Below are positions 8,455 through 16,097 of a stretch of DNA of 64,000 nt, piece by piece. Position numbers and translations under genes: made by a program. Source of the DNA: Ensifer canadensis (GTDB lineage Bacteria > Pseudomonadota > Alphaproteobacteria > Rhizobiales > Rhizobiaceae); contig NZ_CP083375.1 in the NCBI RefSeq assembly GCF_017488845.2, positions 131,835 to 195,834 of the forward strand, given 5' to 3'. Each line of letters starts with the position of its first letter. Within the stretch, counting starts at the first letter, position 1. The notes under the pieces are model-generated. The model was not told the origin of the DNA, did no database searches, and was given only the letters and a program-made list of their open reading frames with translations.

Positions 8455-8514
8455 ATATGTCGTCGGCATCGACATATCGTCAATTCATGTCGATAGAATC
8501 GAAATATATCGACA
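8455..8514. promoter_or_regulatory. Two inverted repeats upstream of the Fic pseudogene
   Basis: ATATGTCG (8455-8462) pairs with CGACATAT (8470-8477), and TGTCGATA (8488-8495) pairs with TATCGACA (8507-8514). Both contain a TGTCG core and lie 40-100 bp upstream of the Fic start, a sensible operator position. The cognate regulator is not identified. Confidence 0.5.
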
Positions 8515-8601
8515 CATTGTGCGTCTCACAAGCGGCTCGCACAAATGCGGGGCCTCCTAGCAAACGAACCTTCGCAACTCGGCTGCATCATAATCAGGCA
8601 C

Positions 8602-8793
8602 TCAAGAGCGAACGAGCCCGAAGCGCCGCGCTTCATCCAAGAGCGCCCTAACAGAAGACGGTTGCCATTTACGGTCGCCTCGCGGAGGCCGCTCATGCAG
8701 GAGCTGATCGTCCGTCGAAACCCGGCCGCATCCGATCAGTCTCCGGGCGACGGGGGCGAGGGGAGGGGGACTGACCTTTGCTGCTTTCGCCAT
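8602..8793 (-). pseudogene. Collapsed serine resolvase (internal deletion)
   Basis: The frame begins MAKAAKVSPPPLAPVARRLI and continues G.GRVSTDDQL, the start of a resolvase/invertase catalytic domain with the nucleophile Ser in VSTDDQ. It then jumps directly to RKWQPSSVRALLDEARRFGL, which resembles the C-terminal helix-turn-helix end. Most of the roughly 190-aa protein is missing while the frame stays open, so this looks like an in-frame internal deletion. It cannot be catalytically active. Confidence 0.5.
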
Positions 8794-9119
8794 CGATTTT
8801 CCGGCCCGTATTTGGTGGCGTTTGTACAAGTGAGGAATGCGTCAGAAAAGGACGTTCGTGAACGTCTAAGTAGACGCAGGTTCCGTGAGACGCCCCTATC
8901 CGGAGCCGCTGTGAGCCGACAGTCGTGCCGATCGGCTTATCGCGTTGATGTAGCCGTCAACAGGTCGCCGTGCTATCGCCCCATAGAAAACGTCTGACGG
9001 CCACATTGTCGCCGGATCGTTCTTCAACCCTAACAGACGGCTAAATCAATGCGATATGCCGCCGTTCGCTCAACGCCATCAAAGAGGTGTTCTCCCCACG
9101 TTACGAGAGAGGAATTCAG
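8794..9119. other. Intergenic stretch with a 16-bp palindrome
   Basis: No convincing gene. The only structure I see is GACGTTC-GT-GAACGTC at 8851-8866, a 7-bp inverted repeat with a 2-bp spacer. A purine-rich ribosome-binding stretch (GAGAGAGGAA) just before 9120 belongs to the next gene. Confidence 0.6.
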
Positions 9120-9542
9120 ATGATCAATCGTTATATCCCTGCCGCATCGCTGACCGCTGCAGTCTTAAGCTTGACGCTTCTCAGCAACCCGGCGTCCGCA
9201 CAGCAAGCAACGCAAGAGAAGCAGCCGACCCAAGCACAACCAGATAACAATGGTACGGCTGCGACCGTAAGCGATCAAAAAATCGAAGCTTTTGCGGTCG
9301 CGTATCTCCAGGTGGACAAAATTAGGCAGGAATACTCAGCCAAGATCGGCGCAACCTCGGATCCGAGCGCGAAGCAACAGCTACAGACCGAGGCAAGCAA
9401 ACAGATGGAACAGGCTGTTCAGACGTCTCCGGGCATGTCGGTGGACGAATACAAGACAATTCTAACGGCTGCACAGAAAGATCCGGTGCTCGTCAAGAAA
9501 GTTCAGGACAAGCTTCAGAAAGCCGCGCCTGCACAGCAGTAA
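9120..9542 (+). CDS. DUF4168-family exported protein
   Basis: This 140-aa predicted periplasmic protein of the DUF4168 family has no known biochemical role. The chosen ATG at 9120 follows a good ribosome-binding site (GAGAGAGGAA). The N-terminus is a signal peptide (SLTAAVLSLTLLSNPASAQQ, cleavage after ASA near residue 28). A Gln/Thr-rich spacer is followed by the DUF4168 core (KIEAFAVAYLQVDKIRQEY and YKTILTAAQKDPVLVKKVQD). It stands alone between decayed genes with no operon partner. Confidence 0.8.
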   Translation: MINRYIPAASLTAAVLSLTLLSNPASAQQATQEKQPTQAQPDNNGTAATVSDQKIEAFAVAYLQVDKIRQEYSAKIGATSDPSAKQQLQTEASKQMEQAVQTSPGMSVDEYKTILTAAQKDPVLVKKVQDKLQKAAPAQQ

Positions 9543-9864
9543 GCGATACCACGATCGCCAGGCAAATTGATCACCCACCGCGGCCGCGCCGAGTGCCCCA
9601 ATCTTGGCGCGGTACAGATCGGGGATTCTTCATCAGAATGGTCGAGAGCCGGCCACCCCGGTCGACCGGCAGGATGCTTTTGAGTGCGCCAAGCTCTACC
9701 GCTTGCCAAATACACACTGAACTACTCTTTCAGAGCTAATGGTTCCGGGGAGTGTTCTTGACGGCAAACATTAGGCAAGGCGAACGCCTGTTTTGCGAAC
9801 TGTCACATTGGACAACGCCATCAGTCTTGTTTTTCGTGGTGATGTCCGAGTTTCGCGACATTCC
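9543..9864. other. Intergenic region without recognisable gene
   Basis: Short frames on both strands look like chance readings. No terminator with a clear U-run, repeat or RNA gene was seen. Confidence 0.5.
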
Positions 9865-10542
9865 TCAGAGAGCGCCATCCATTAATCCCGATTGAGCCAG
9901 CTGCCTGCCGAAGTCGGCGCCAACGGCCTCGATCCCTAAACTCGTTGGACCGACACGCCAGATTTTTCTATCAGCGTCCCCTGTGAGCACCATCTCGGTT
10001 GAAACTCGCCGCGTCAGTGGGGCGCGGCTGACAACTGCGATCATCTTTCTCAGCAATGTCGCCGCGGGAGCTTTTTCTCCTCCGCCCAGTTCAGCAGCGC
10101 TAGTGGCAGCTTTGAGGTGTTCAAAGGCCGCCTTGACCTCAGGAACGGCACATTCAAGCTTTACCGAAGCCAGATATTGACCAGTTGGCAGTTGTTCTCC
10201 TACCCGTCCGGATATTGCCTTGCAGCGAACCCGCCGAGAGCTTTCGATCATGAGCGTTGTCATGAGTTTGGCCTGCTCGTGCGAGCTCCCGAGTGGCAAG
10301 TCACCCATTTTGTACTTGAACTGCCATGCTACCGGATCGGTGACACGCTCCATGTCGAGGTAACGTGGTTCGGCACTGGAAGCGCCCCATTCACGCTGGA
10401 GCCGCAATGTGCTGTCGCGATCATAGTTCAACCAGGAGCGATAGTAGAGTTCGGCAGTCCGTTCCGGCGTAAGGTGGGAAGACTGAGCCCATGCATGCAG
10501 GGGAGCACTGAACCAAATAATGCAAAACATCAATGCACGCAT
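9865..10542 (-). CDS. Secreted protein of unknown function
   Basis: I do not recognise this 225-aa protein. I chose the start at 10542 because it begins exactly with a signal peptide (MRALMFCIIWFSAPLHAWA, cleavage before QSS). The longer in-frame extension is basic and not signal-like. The mature part has a WQFKYKMGDLPLGS motif, two Cys (RCKAISG and LECAVP) that could form a disulfide, and an Ala-rich helical middle. It reads divergently from the DUF4168 gene, with the signal-peptidase-like gene upstream in the same direction about 190 bp away. It is probably periplasmic; the function is open. Confidence 0.65.
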   Translation of the reverse strand: MRALMFCIIWFSAPLHAWAQSSHLTPERTAELYYRSWLNYDRDSTLRLQREWGASSAEPRYLDMERVTDPVAWQFKYKMGDLPLGSSHEQAKLMTTLMIESSRRVRCKAISGRVGEQLPTGQYLASVKLECAVPEVKAAFEHLKAATSAAELGGGEKAPAATLLRKMIAVVSRAPLTRRVSTEMVLTGDADRKIWRVGPTSLGIEAVGADFGRQLAQSGLMDGAL

Positions 10543-10732
10543 GTGAGTATGCCTCCAATAATCAAATTTTGTCTCCGTGAAGCAGCGGTTTCCACTGGAC
10601 GGAATTCGAGCATGCTGCTTCTCGCGAAGTCGGTCGTGAACATGATATATCTTGCCACCGCAAATCATTCGCAACTCTTGCTGCCATCTGAAGCGGTTGA
10701 CGATTTCCTGGAAGCGGACAAACTGGCCTGCT

Positions 10733-11602
10733 TCATAATTGCTTCCCGACCCGATCCGGATCCTTGGACACCAAAACCGACAGGGTTACCCCCAAGATGC
10801 TTTCCTTTCGGACCAGGCCATCGCCGTTGAAGTCGTGCGGGTAGCGGCTGTCCACGGAGCTGTCGCGATTATCGCCGAGCACGAAATAGCTGTCTTCTGG
10901 AAGGGTCACGGGCCCGAAGTCGTTCACCACGCCTGGAGGCGTTTTGGGCGACAGCAGCGTCGCGTAACTGCGGCCTTCGGGCGTGGTCTCCCTATAGACT
11001 TCTCCGGAGACAAATTCCTCCTTGATGACTTGGCCGGTGGCAGCCGCGATCATTCCCTTCCCGTTGATGAAGACATGGCCGTTTCGCATTTTCACCGTCT
11101 CACCTGGCAGGCCGATGATCCGCGTAAGGGCAACCGTTTCGTCACCGCCTTGGAACCTCGCCTTGTGCACGATGATATCTCCGCGTCTGACAGGATTATA
11201 ATCCAGCACCTGTGCGGCGATCATTTCGCTTTCCTGCACAGTCGGCGACATCGAGGACGAAGGAACGTTGAAGAGTTTTATGCCGCATATGTCCCGTTTC
11301 ATACGGGCCACATCGCAATCCGCTGGTAGTAGTGCGGCCAGGCCGCCGATCGCGTGTTCCGTCATGGATTTCAAAAGCCGCATGTCGGTGGTCCAAGCGT
11401 TCGCCTGCGCCAGCCATATTGGATAAGCTGGTTCCACAAGCGTTCTTGCAGCGCTTTCGCGTTCTGTCTCGGCCAGTGCGACGGGGGCGAAAGCCACGAC
11501 CGCGAGAGGGATCGACAAAAGGAGAGTGGCTATTGATGTCGTCAGTTGCGGTGAGCGCACGGCTTTCCTTTCCCGTTCAGAGGCTGCGACGGCAGCTTGC
11601 AC
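10733..11602 (-). CDS. Signal peptidase I-like protein lacking the catalytic lysine
   Basis: This 289-aa protein belongs to the S26 (LepB/TraF) serine-peptidase family. One hydrophobic segment (about residues 24-44) could be an anchor or signal. Box B has the nucleophile Ser117 (PSSSMSPTV), the next box is RRGDIIV, and box E is GDNRDSSVDSR (243-253). Box D reads VALTRIIGLPGE: the general-base Lys that normally precedes Arg is Thr160 (codon ACG, one base from AAG). By family rules it should therefore be inactive or use another base. About 60 residues precede the Ser-containing core, longer than typical conjugative TraF. It could be a decayed lepB paralogue or a substrate-binding homologue. Confidence 0.75.
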   Translation of the reverse strand: MQAAVAASERERKAVRSPQLTTSIATLLLSIPLAVVAFAPVALAETERESAARTLVEPAYPIWLAQANAWTTDMRLLKSMTEHAIGGLAALLPADCDVARMKRDICGIKLFNVPSSSMSPTVQESEMIAAQVLDYNPVRRGDIIVHKARFQGGDETVALTRIIGLPGETVKMRNGHVFINGKGMIAAATGQVIKEEFVSGEVYRETTPEGRSYATLLSPKTPPGVVNDFGPVTLPEDSYFVLGDNRDSSVDSRYPHDFNGDGLVRKESILGVTLSVLVSKDPDRVGKQL

Positions 11603-11629
11603 AATAGCCGATATACCCCAGTCGATGGA

Positions 11630-12805
11630 TCAGACAGCCAGTCGCGCCGCGCGCCCGTTCTTCCGGTCGGCATTGTTGTAATAGCTGGCCGCCTGCGTCA
11701 CCGACTTGTGCAGCGACTGCTGCATGGCCTCGGGGAGTGGGATGCCACGATTGGCGGCCTCGGTGAGATAGCCAGACCGCAGGCCATGCGCCGAGAACAT
11801 CTCCGGGTCTAGGCCGGCCTGCTTGACGCGTGCCTTGAGGATGAAGTTGACCGATTGCGGCGTCAGTGCTCGCCGATCGATATTGCCCCACTGATCGATG
11901 CGCCGGAACACCGGTCCAGTCTCGATCCTGGCTTCTGCTAGCCAATGCTTCAAGGCGGTCACCGGCCGGCCGATCAACACGACGTGTTCGTCATCATCGG
12001 CCGTCGTCGTCTTGGTGCGGCCGAGGCTGATCGTCAGACAGGGCAGGGGAGGGGAGCTCGCGTCGGCCGGATCGGCATGCACCGGTTCCTCGTCGACTAG
12101 ATCTTCAACGCGAAGGTTGGCAACTTCGGAGCGCCGGCGGCCGCCGGAGGCGAAGGCGAGGAGCAATAGCGCCCGATCGCGAAGATCGACCAGGCGGTCA
12201 CCCGCGCAGGTGGCCAGCAGTTTCGCCAGGATGTCGCCGGTCACTGCTTTTTTGCTCTTGCGGCGGCGTTGCCGCGGCGCAGCGCGCACGGCCAGTCGCA
12301 ATGCGGTCTTTAGGGACGGAGCACTGAATGCGCCGGTCAGCCCGCGCCAGCGTGTCAGGATCGACCAGGAGGTGAGGCGCCTGCGCACAGTGTCTGGCGC
12401 ATGCGGGCCATCGACTCTGAGCAGCCCCTTGGCGCGCAATACCGCCTCGACGTCGGCCGGCATGCCATGGTTCGGATCCTCGGCTCGCTCGCCGGGATCC
12501 CAGAGATGATGGGCGACGAATTTGAGAGCCAAGCTTTCGGGCGCCGGCCAGGGGAGGGGAGCGCCGGTGGCAAGCTGGCACCAGGTCTCGAGATAGCCAA
12601 GGTCTGAGGCAAGCGCCCGTAGCGTATTGTCGCCCATGCCCTCTTGCGCCAGATGTTTTAAAGTGGCGACATCATCGTCAGTCAGCAGCGTTGCCAGCTG
12701 GTCGCGGCGATCGAAGGGAAGGATCGCGTCGAGCGCATCGAGTTCTTCGGCACGGCGCTGCACCGGATCGGCGGGGGCGGGGTGGGTGATGGCTTTGCGT
12801 GTCAT
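11630..12805 (-). CDS. Tyrosine recombinase/integrase
   Basis: This 391-aa site-specific recombinase has an N-terminal SAM-like core-binding domain (TLRALASDLGYLETWC). The C-terminal catalytic domain has Arg in LAFASGGRRRSEV, HGLRSGYLTEAANRG (the HxxR box) and the nucleophile Tyr in SVTQAASYYNNAD. I chose the ATG at 12805 because it overlaps the vapC stop as ATGA; 8 further upstream codons would lie inside vapC. Coupling to vapBC suggests the three genes are one unit. It may resolve plasmid multimers or mobilise an accessory segment; no matching att repeats were found. Confidence 0.85.
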   Translation of the reverse strand: MTRKAITHPAPADPVQRRAEELDALDAILPFDRRDQLATLLTDDDVATLKHLAQEGMGDNTLRALASDLGYLETWCQLATGAPLPWPAPESLALKFVAHHLWDPGERAEDPNHGMPADVEAVLRAKGLLRVDGPHAPDTVRRRLTSWSILTRWRGLTGAFSAPSLKTALRLAVRAAPRQRRRKSKKAVTGDILAKLLATCAGDRLVDLRDRALLLLAFASGGRRRSEVANLRVEDLVDEEPVHADPADASSPPLPCLTISLGRTKTTTADDDEHVVLIGRPVTALKHWLAEARIETGPVFRRIDQWGNIDRRALTPQSVNFILKARVKQAGLDPEMFSAHGLRSGYLTEAANRGIPLPEAMQQSLHKSVTQAASYYNNADRKNGRAARLAV

Positions 12806-13206
12806 TGGGTTGACGACGCGGGATGGCATTTCACGTCGGTCCTGCCGAAATCCTGGCCCTTGAACAGGAGCGGCGCCTTGGCGACCGCGGCAACGGCGTA
12901 GGAAAAGCAGTCGCCCATATTAAGCGTGGCTGGATGGCGACCTTTACCGAATCGATCGAACGCTCGTTCCGCTTCACGATAATGCTTTTCGTCGAAAGCA
13001 ATCGTGGTTACGTTCGGCAGCCGGACAAGCTGATCAACGATGTCCGAAGCGTTTGAAAACCCTCTTCCTGTCAGCACCATTCGAGCCTCGAGCAGGGTCG
13101 GCCAGCCTATCGCAAGTGCCTCCCGACCCACCAACGATATGAACCGTTCGGCCTCCGGCTCTCCCAAGGCCATTGCCAGAATGACCGACGTATCGACAGC
13201 GATCAT
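12802..13206 (-). CDS. vapC: VapC-type PIN-domain toxin
   Basis: This 134-aa PIN ribonuclease is of the VapC toxin class, which cuts specific RNAs such as tRNA. The acidic quartet is present: Asp5 (MIAVDTSVIL), Glu40 (LLEARMVL), Asp99 (LNMGDCFSYA) and Asp119 (LLFKGQDF). The start overlaps the vapB stop by ATGA-type overlap and its stop overlaps the integrase start. Length is typical. Presumably it aids plasmid maintenance with the upstream antitoxin. Confidence 0.88.
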   Translation of the reverse strand: MIAVDTSVILAMALGEPEAERFISLVGREALAIGWPTLLEARMVLTGRGFSNASDIVDQLVRLPNVTTIAFDEKHYREAERAFDRFGKGRHPATLNMGDCFSYAVAAVAKAPLLFKGQDFGRTDVKCHPASSTQ

Positions 13207-13460
13207 CGTGGCAAACCATATTCGTCGTAGAAATCGTCATGCGCAGATGTCGTGCCGGTTGGCACAGCACGCCGGCCCTCGGCCATCAAGTCCGATAGGA
13301 CATCGATCGGCGTCCGGGCAGACTGTTGGCGCAGTTCCAGATCGTAGCGCTCAAGCGCCTGCTCGACGAGCTTGTTGATTGGCTGACCGGTGCGGCGCGC
13401 CATCGCATGGGCAAGGTCCCTCGCCTTTGTGCTGCGGACGGAGAGTTGTGGTTCAGACAT
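13203..13460 (-). CDS. vapB: VapB-type antitoxin
   Basis: This 85-aa antitoxin is encoded just before vapC with a 4-bp overlap. The N-terminal half (LSVRSTKARDLAHAMARRTG, then QPINKLVEQALERYDLEL) resembles the PSK/VapB transcription-factor type that binds its own promoter as a dimer. The C-terminal tail with FYDEYGLPR is the usual toxin-binding peptide. It likely represses the vapB-vapC-integrase operon from the region upstream of 13460. Confidence 0.82.
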   Translation of the reverse strand: MSEPQLSVRSTKARDLAHAMARRTGQPINKLVEQALERYDLELRQQSARTPIDVLSDLMAEGRRAVPTGTTSAHDDFYDEYGLPR

Positions 13461-13534
13461 CGGCTTTCCTCTATCGAGATCCCGTCAAATATAGCGGCTC
13501 CAGCTTGAGATGGCAAGAAATGCCTCGGTAGATG

Positions 13535-13711
13535 GCTAACTATCGATACCTAAATTGCCTCATCCGAGCGGCGCAGCAACGTATCTGTGGGGGAGGGGAG
13601 GGCTTTGGATTTTGGCATGGTGCTCTCTGGCGCTGTGAATTGCCCCGAGTTTACCGGTTTTGCGACTCCAAAACCATCACTATCGATACTTGATACTTAT
13701 CGATGGTTAGC
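13535..13711. repeat. Inverted repeat GCTAAC(T/C)ATCGATA in a divergent promoter region
   Basis: Between vapB and the RHE_PE00001-like gene (13461-13783, no gene), GCTAACTATCGATA at 13535-13548 is mirrored by TATCGATGGTTAGC at 13698-13711 (13 of 14 positions match). A further TATCGATA begins at 13681. These repeats around TATCGAT probably bind a regulator of one or both divergent units. Confidence 0.6.
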
Positions 13712-13783
13712 ACGCCAACCCGCAACCATACCATGTGAGGAATAGTAACTTTCAGATAGAGTTCCTTTAGCAAATCATTTACC

Positions 13784-14923
13784 ATGATTTCAATGCCTTA
13801 CGATCTCGCGAAAATCAGTATGACAGCTCTGATCGGGCCGGCTTTCCGCGCGGGCATCGCCTTAACGCGTCTGGACGAACGCATCGTCCGCTCACCGGTC
13901 GGCCAGGGATGGATCGAACGGTCCCATTTTGCCGACGCGTGCGCCTCGCTGTGGATCGACGGCGAACTGGTCCATCTCGAAGACCTCGTCCTCCACGACG
14001 ATACCAGAGATATTCGCACACCCACCCATGAGCTGACAATCGCCCGCGACGTCCTGCGCACTCGTCGGCGGATCGCCGGCCAATCCCCGGATTGGGCGCT
14101 CTCTGCCGACGGTATCCGAACCTTGCGACAAACATCGGACATCAATTCGGCCGGTGCGGGCGAGGGGAAGACTGCCGTCGTCATTCGCCCCGCAGCGCCA
14201 ATAAATCCGGAAGGGGAGGGCGAGGAGGGTGACGACGTGGAAAATCTACCCGGCGTCGACTATGCCGCCATCGATGCGGTGTTGGCCCGATCGGAGGCTG
14301 CGATCGAGAACGCAACACGTCCCGGCCGCGCCAGCGCGGCAGACAGAGACGCACTGGTCTATGATCTCGACTGGGACGAGGATGCGCGGCTGGAGGAATG
14401 GCGCGGCGTGCTCCGACAGGTGCAAGACCTGCCGGCGGTGCTGCAGGCGATCGTCGCCCTCGATGCCTGGAACGACATTTCCGTCCTTCAGCACGCGCCT
14501 TGGCTCGGCCGCCTCCTGGCTACCTCGATCTTGCGCCAGGTCGGGCTCACCACCGGTGCGCACCTGGCCGCGATCAATCTTGGCCTCAAAACTATCCCCG
14601 TCGATCGGCGTCGCCATCGCAATCGCGAAACTCGGCTGCTGGCCATCGCCCACGGCCTGATCGCCGCCGCTGAGATCGGCCTCAAGGAGCACGATCGCCT
14701 GGCACTGGCGAAAACCATGATGGACCGCAAGCTCGATGGGCGGAGGACGTCTTCAAAACTGCCGGAGCTGGTCGAGCTGGTGATGGCAAGGCCGCTGGTG
14801 TCGGCAAAAACGGTGGCGAAGACGCTGGACGTCACGCCGCAGGCGGCGCGGCGGATTGTTTTGGAGCTGGGTCTGCGGGAGATGACCGGGAGGGGGAGGT
14901 TTCGGGCGTGGGGAATCTTATGA
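13784..14923 (+). CDS. RHE_PE00001-type plasmid protein (DUF1612/HTH)
   Basis: This 379-aa protein belongs to a family common on rhizobial plasmids (RHE_PE00001-like, DUF1612 plus a C-terminal helix-turn-helix). The N-terminal block is characteristic ([36 protein letters not shown] and HLEDLVLHD). The C-terminus has a winged-helix-like [22 protein letters not shown]. Between them lies an acidic linker ([17 protein letters not shown]). The HTH suggests DNA binding, perhaps to the TATCGAT repeats upstream. The start could be 13784 or the ATG 9 bp later. Function is unproven. Confidence 0.75.
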   Translation: MISMPYDLAKISMTALIGPAFRAGIALTRLDERIVRSPVGQGWIERSHFADACASLWIDGELVHLEDLVLHDDTRDIRTPTHELTIARDVLRTRRRIAGQSPDWALSADGIRTLRQTSDINSAGAGEGKTAVVIRPAAPINPEGEGEEGDDVENLPGVDYAAIDAVLARSEAAIENATRPGRASAADRDALVYDLDWDEDARLEEWRGVLRQVQDLPAVLQAIVALDAWNDISVLQHAPWLGRLLATSILRQVGLTTGAHLAAINLGLKTIPVDRRRHRNRETRLLAIAHGLIAAAEIGLKEHDRLALAKTMMDRKLDGRRTSSKLPELVELVMARPLVSAKTVAKTLDVTPQAARRIVLELGLREMTGRGRFRAWGIL

Positions 14924-15236
14924 CCCGCCACTCATCTGATGGTGGCGGCCTAGCCCCAATCATTGCCGCCTGTGATCACTGGTGCAGCCAACACATTCAT
15001 ACGCTCGTCATGCGAAACGTCATCCGATCTAGCTACCTGATCCCAGCTCCGCTGGGCCTAAAGCTAGGCCTCGCTCGCGCGGCCGATTGGGCAGACGGGC
15101 CGTTGCCTTTTTTGGACCGAATAGGAATAATAATGATAGAGTAGTCGCTCGGCAAGTCTCACGTTTAGCATCAAACACTACTATCGCTTGACGCGAATCT
15201 TCCTGTGTGAGAGCCCTTTCTTGAGGGGGCCCACGC
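14924..15236. other. Intergenic region before the defence-like island
   Basis: No gene is supported. The last 20 bp hold a strong ribosome-binding site (TTGAGGGGGC) for the GTG start at 15237, and the 15115-15145 segment is AT-rich and could carry the promoter. Confidence 0.5.
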
Positions 15237-16097
15237 GTGTATTACATCAACAGAAACTTGACGGACGACGATGGCGATCATGTCTGGGCTGTCGTTCAGG
15301 AATCCTGCGACCTGTCAGATCAGAACGACAGGATGCTGTTGCATGCGGTAGCAACAATCCGGGAAGCCTACGGCGAACAAGAAATCCGAGAAATGGCGGA
15401 AAATGCTCCTCTCGTGACTGTCCCGGAGCCGGCCGATGGGGTAGCGAACACCTTTTCGCTCGACCTGTTGCTGAGCGCGTTTAGATCGTCTCTGCCAGAT
15501 CCGGCCGCTGAAGGTGGAAAGCCCGGCCAGCTGACTAACTATCGGTCAGAAACGACCGAGTTGCTTGCGCGCGCAGCGCTGGCCACCGTTTACGGGTTTG
15601 CTTCCCCTCCGACGCTACATGCGACGAAAGGGAACCGAAATCAGCCAATACTTGGTTTCGACGGGTGGACCATAATGCAGGCGACCGATGGTGAACTCGC
15701 TTTAGTACTCCTCCAAGTCAAGGGTACGGAGGATGCGGCTAGGCCCCCAAGCGTCGCCGCTGAACTTGTTGCCGAGTGTGGGCGAGCGGTGACCGACTTC
15801 ACCAAGCTCAAGGGCTTTCTCATGGCATGTCTCCTTCGCTGCAAAAACACGGCTTTCGAGCTGCCGCTGATGAACCTCATCGTGGAACTCGAACGAGACA
15901 ACAGGATTACCAACACCCTACTTGCGCCAGTCATCGTCCGTGGCGGGGCCGAGTCTCATATTGACGACCTCTGTTCGCTGAGGGGTGCGACAACTTCCTT
16001 CTTGCATGCTAGAGCGCGAGGCATGACACTCTCTCTTGGTGCGGAGCTTACAGCGTTTGGTCGAGCGGCAATGACGAGAGCGCGGCAACATGTCTAG
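15237..16097 (+). CDS. HamA-like nuclease (candidate Hachiman effector)
   Basis: This 286-aa protein starts at GTG 15237 after a strong ribosome-binding site. The core resembles a PD-(D/E)xK nuclease of the DUF1837/HamA kind: YRSETTELLARAAL (Glu near 102-108), the Asp in LGFDGW (about 140), then LVLLQVKGT (QxK, about 159-161), with a QxK variant in place of ExK. It overlaps the helicase gene by 8 bp, the pairing seen in Hachiman (HamA nuclease with HamB helicase), a phage-defence system that degrades DNA when activated. The DUF1837 assignment is by pattern and context. Confidence 0.6.
   Translation: MYYINRNLTDDDGDHVWAVVQESCDLSDQNDRMLLHAVATIREAYGEQEIREMAENAPLVTVPEPADGVANTFSLDLLLSAFRSSLPDPAAEGGKPGQLTNYRSETTELLARAALATVYGFASPPTLHATKGNRNQPILGFDGWTIMQATDGELALVLLQVKGTEDAARPPSVAAELVAECGRAVTDFTKLKGFLMACLLRCKNTAFELPLMNLIVELERDNRITNTLLAPVIVRGGAESHIDDLCSLRGATTSFLHARARGMTLSLGAELTAFGRAAMTRARQHV

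Noticed and set aside
8545..8997. 150-aa plus-strand frame
   Set aside because: Antisense to the resolvase remnant, low-complexity basic composition, no ribosome-binding site.
14908..15144. 78-aa frame after the RHE_PE00001-like gene
   Set aside because: No family resemblance, no ribosome-binding site, ends in unconserved AT-rich DNA.
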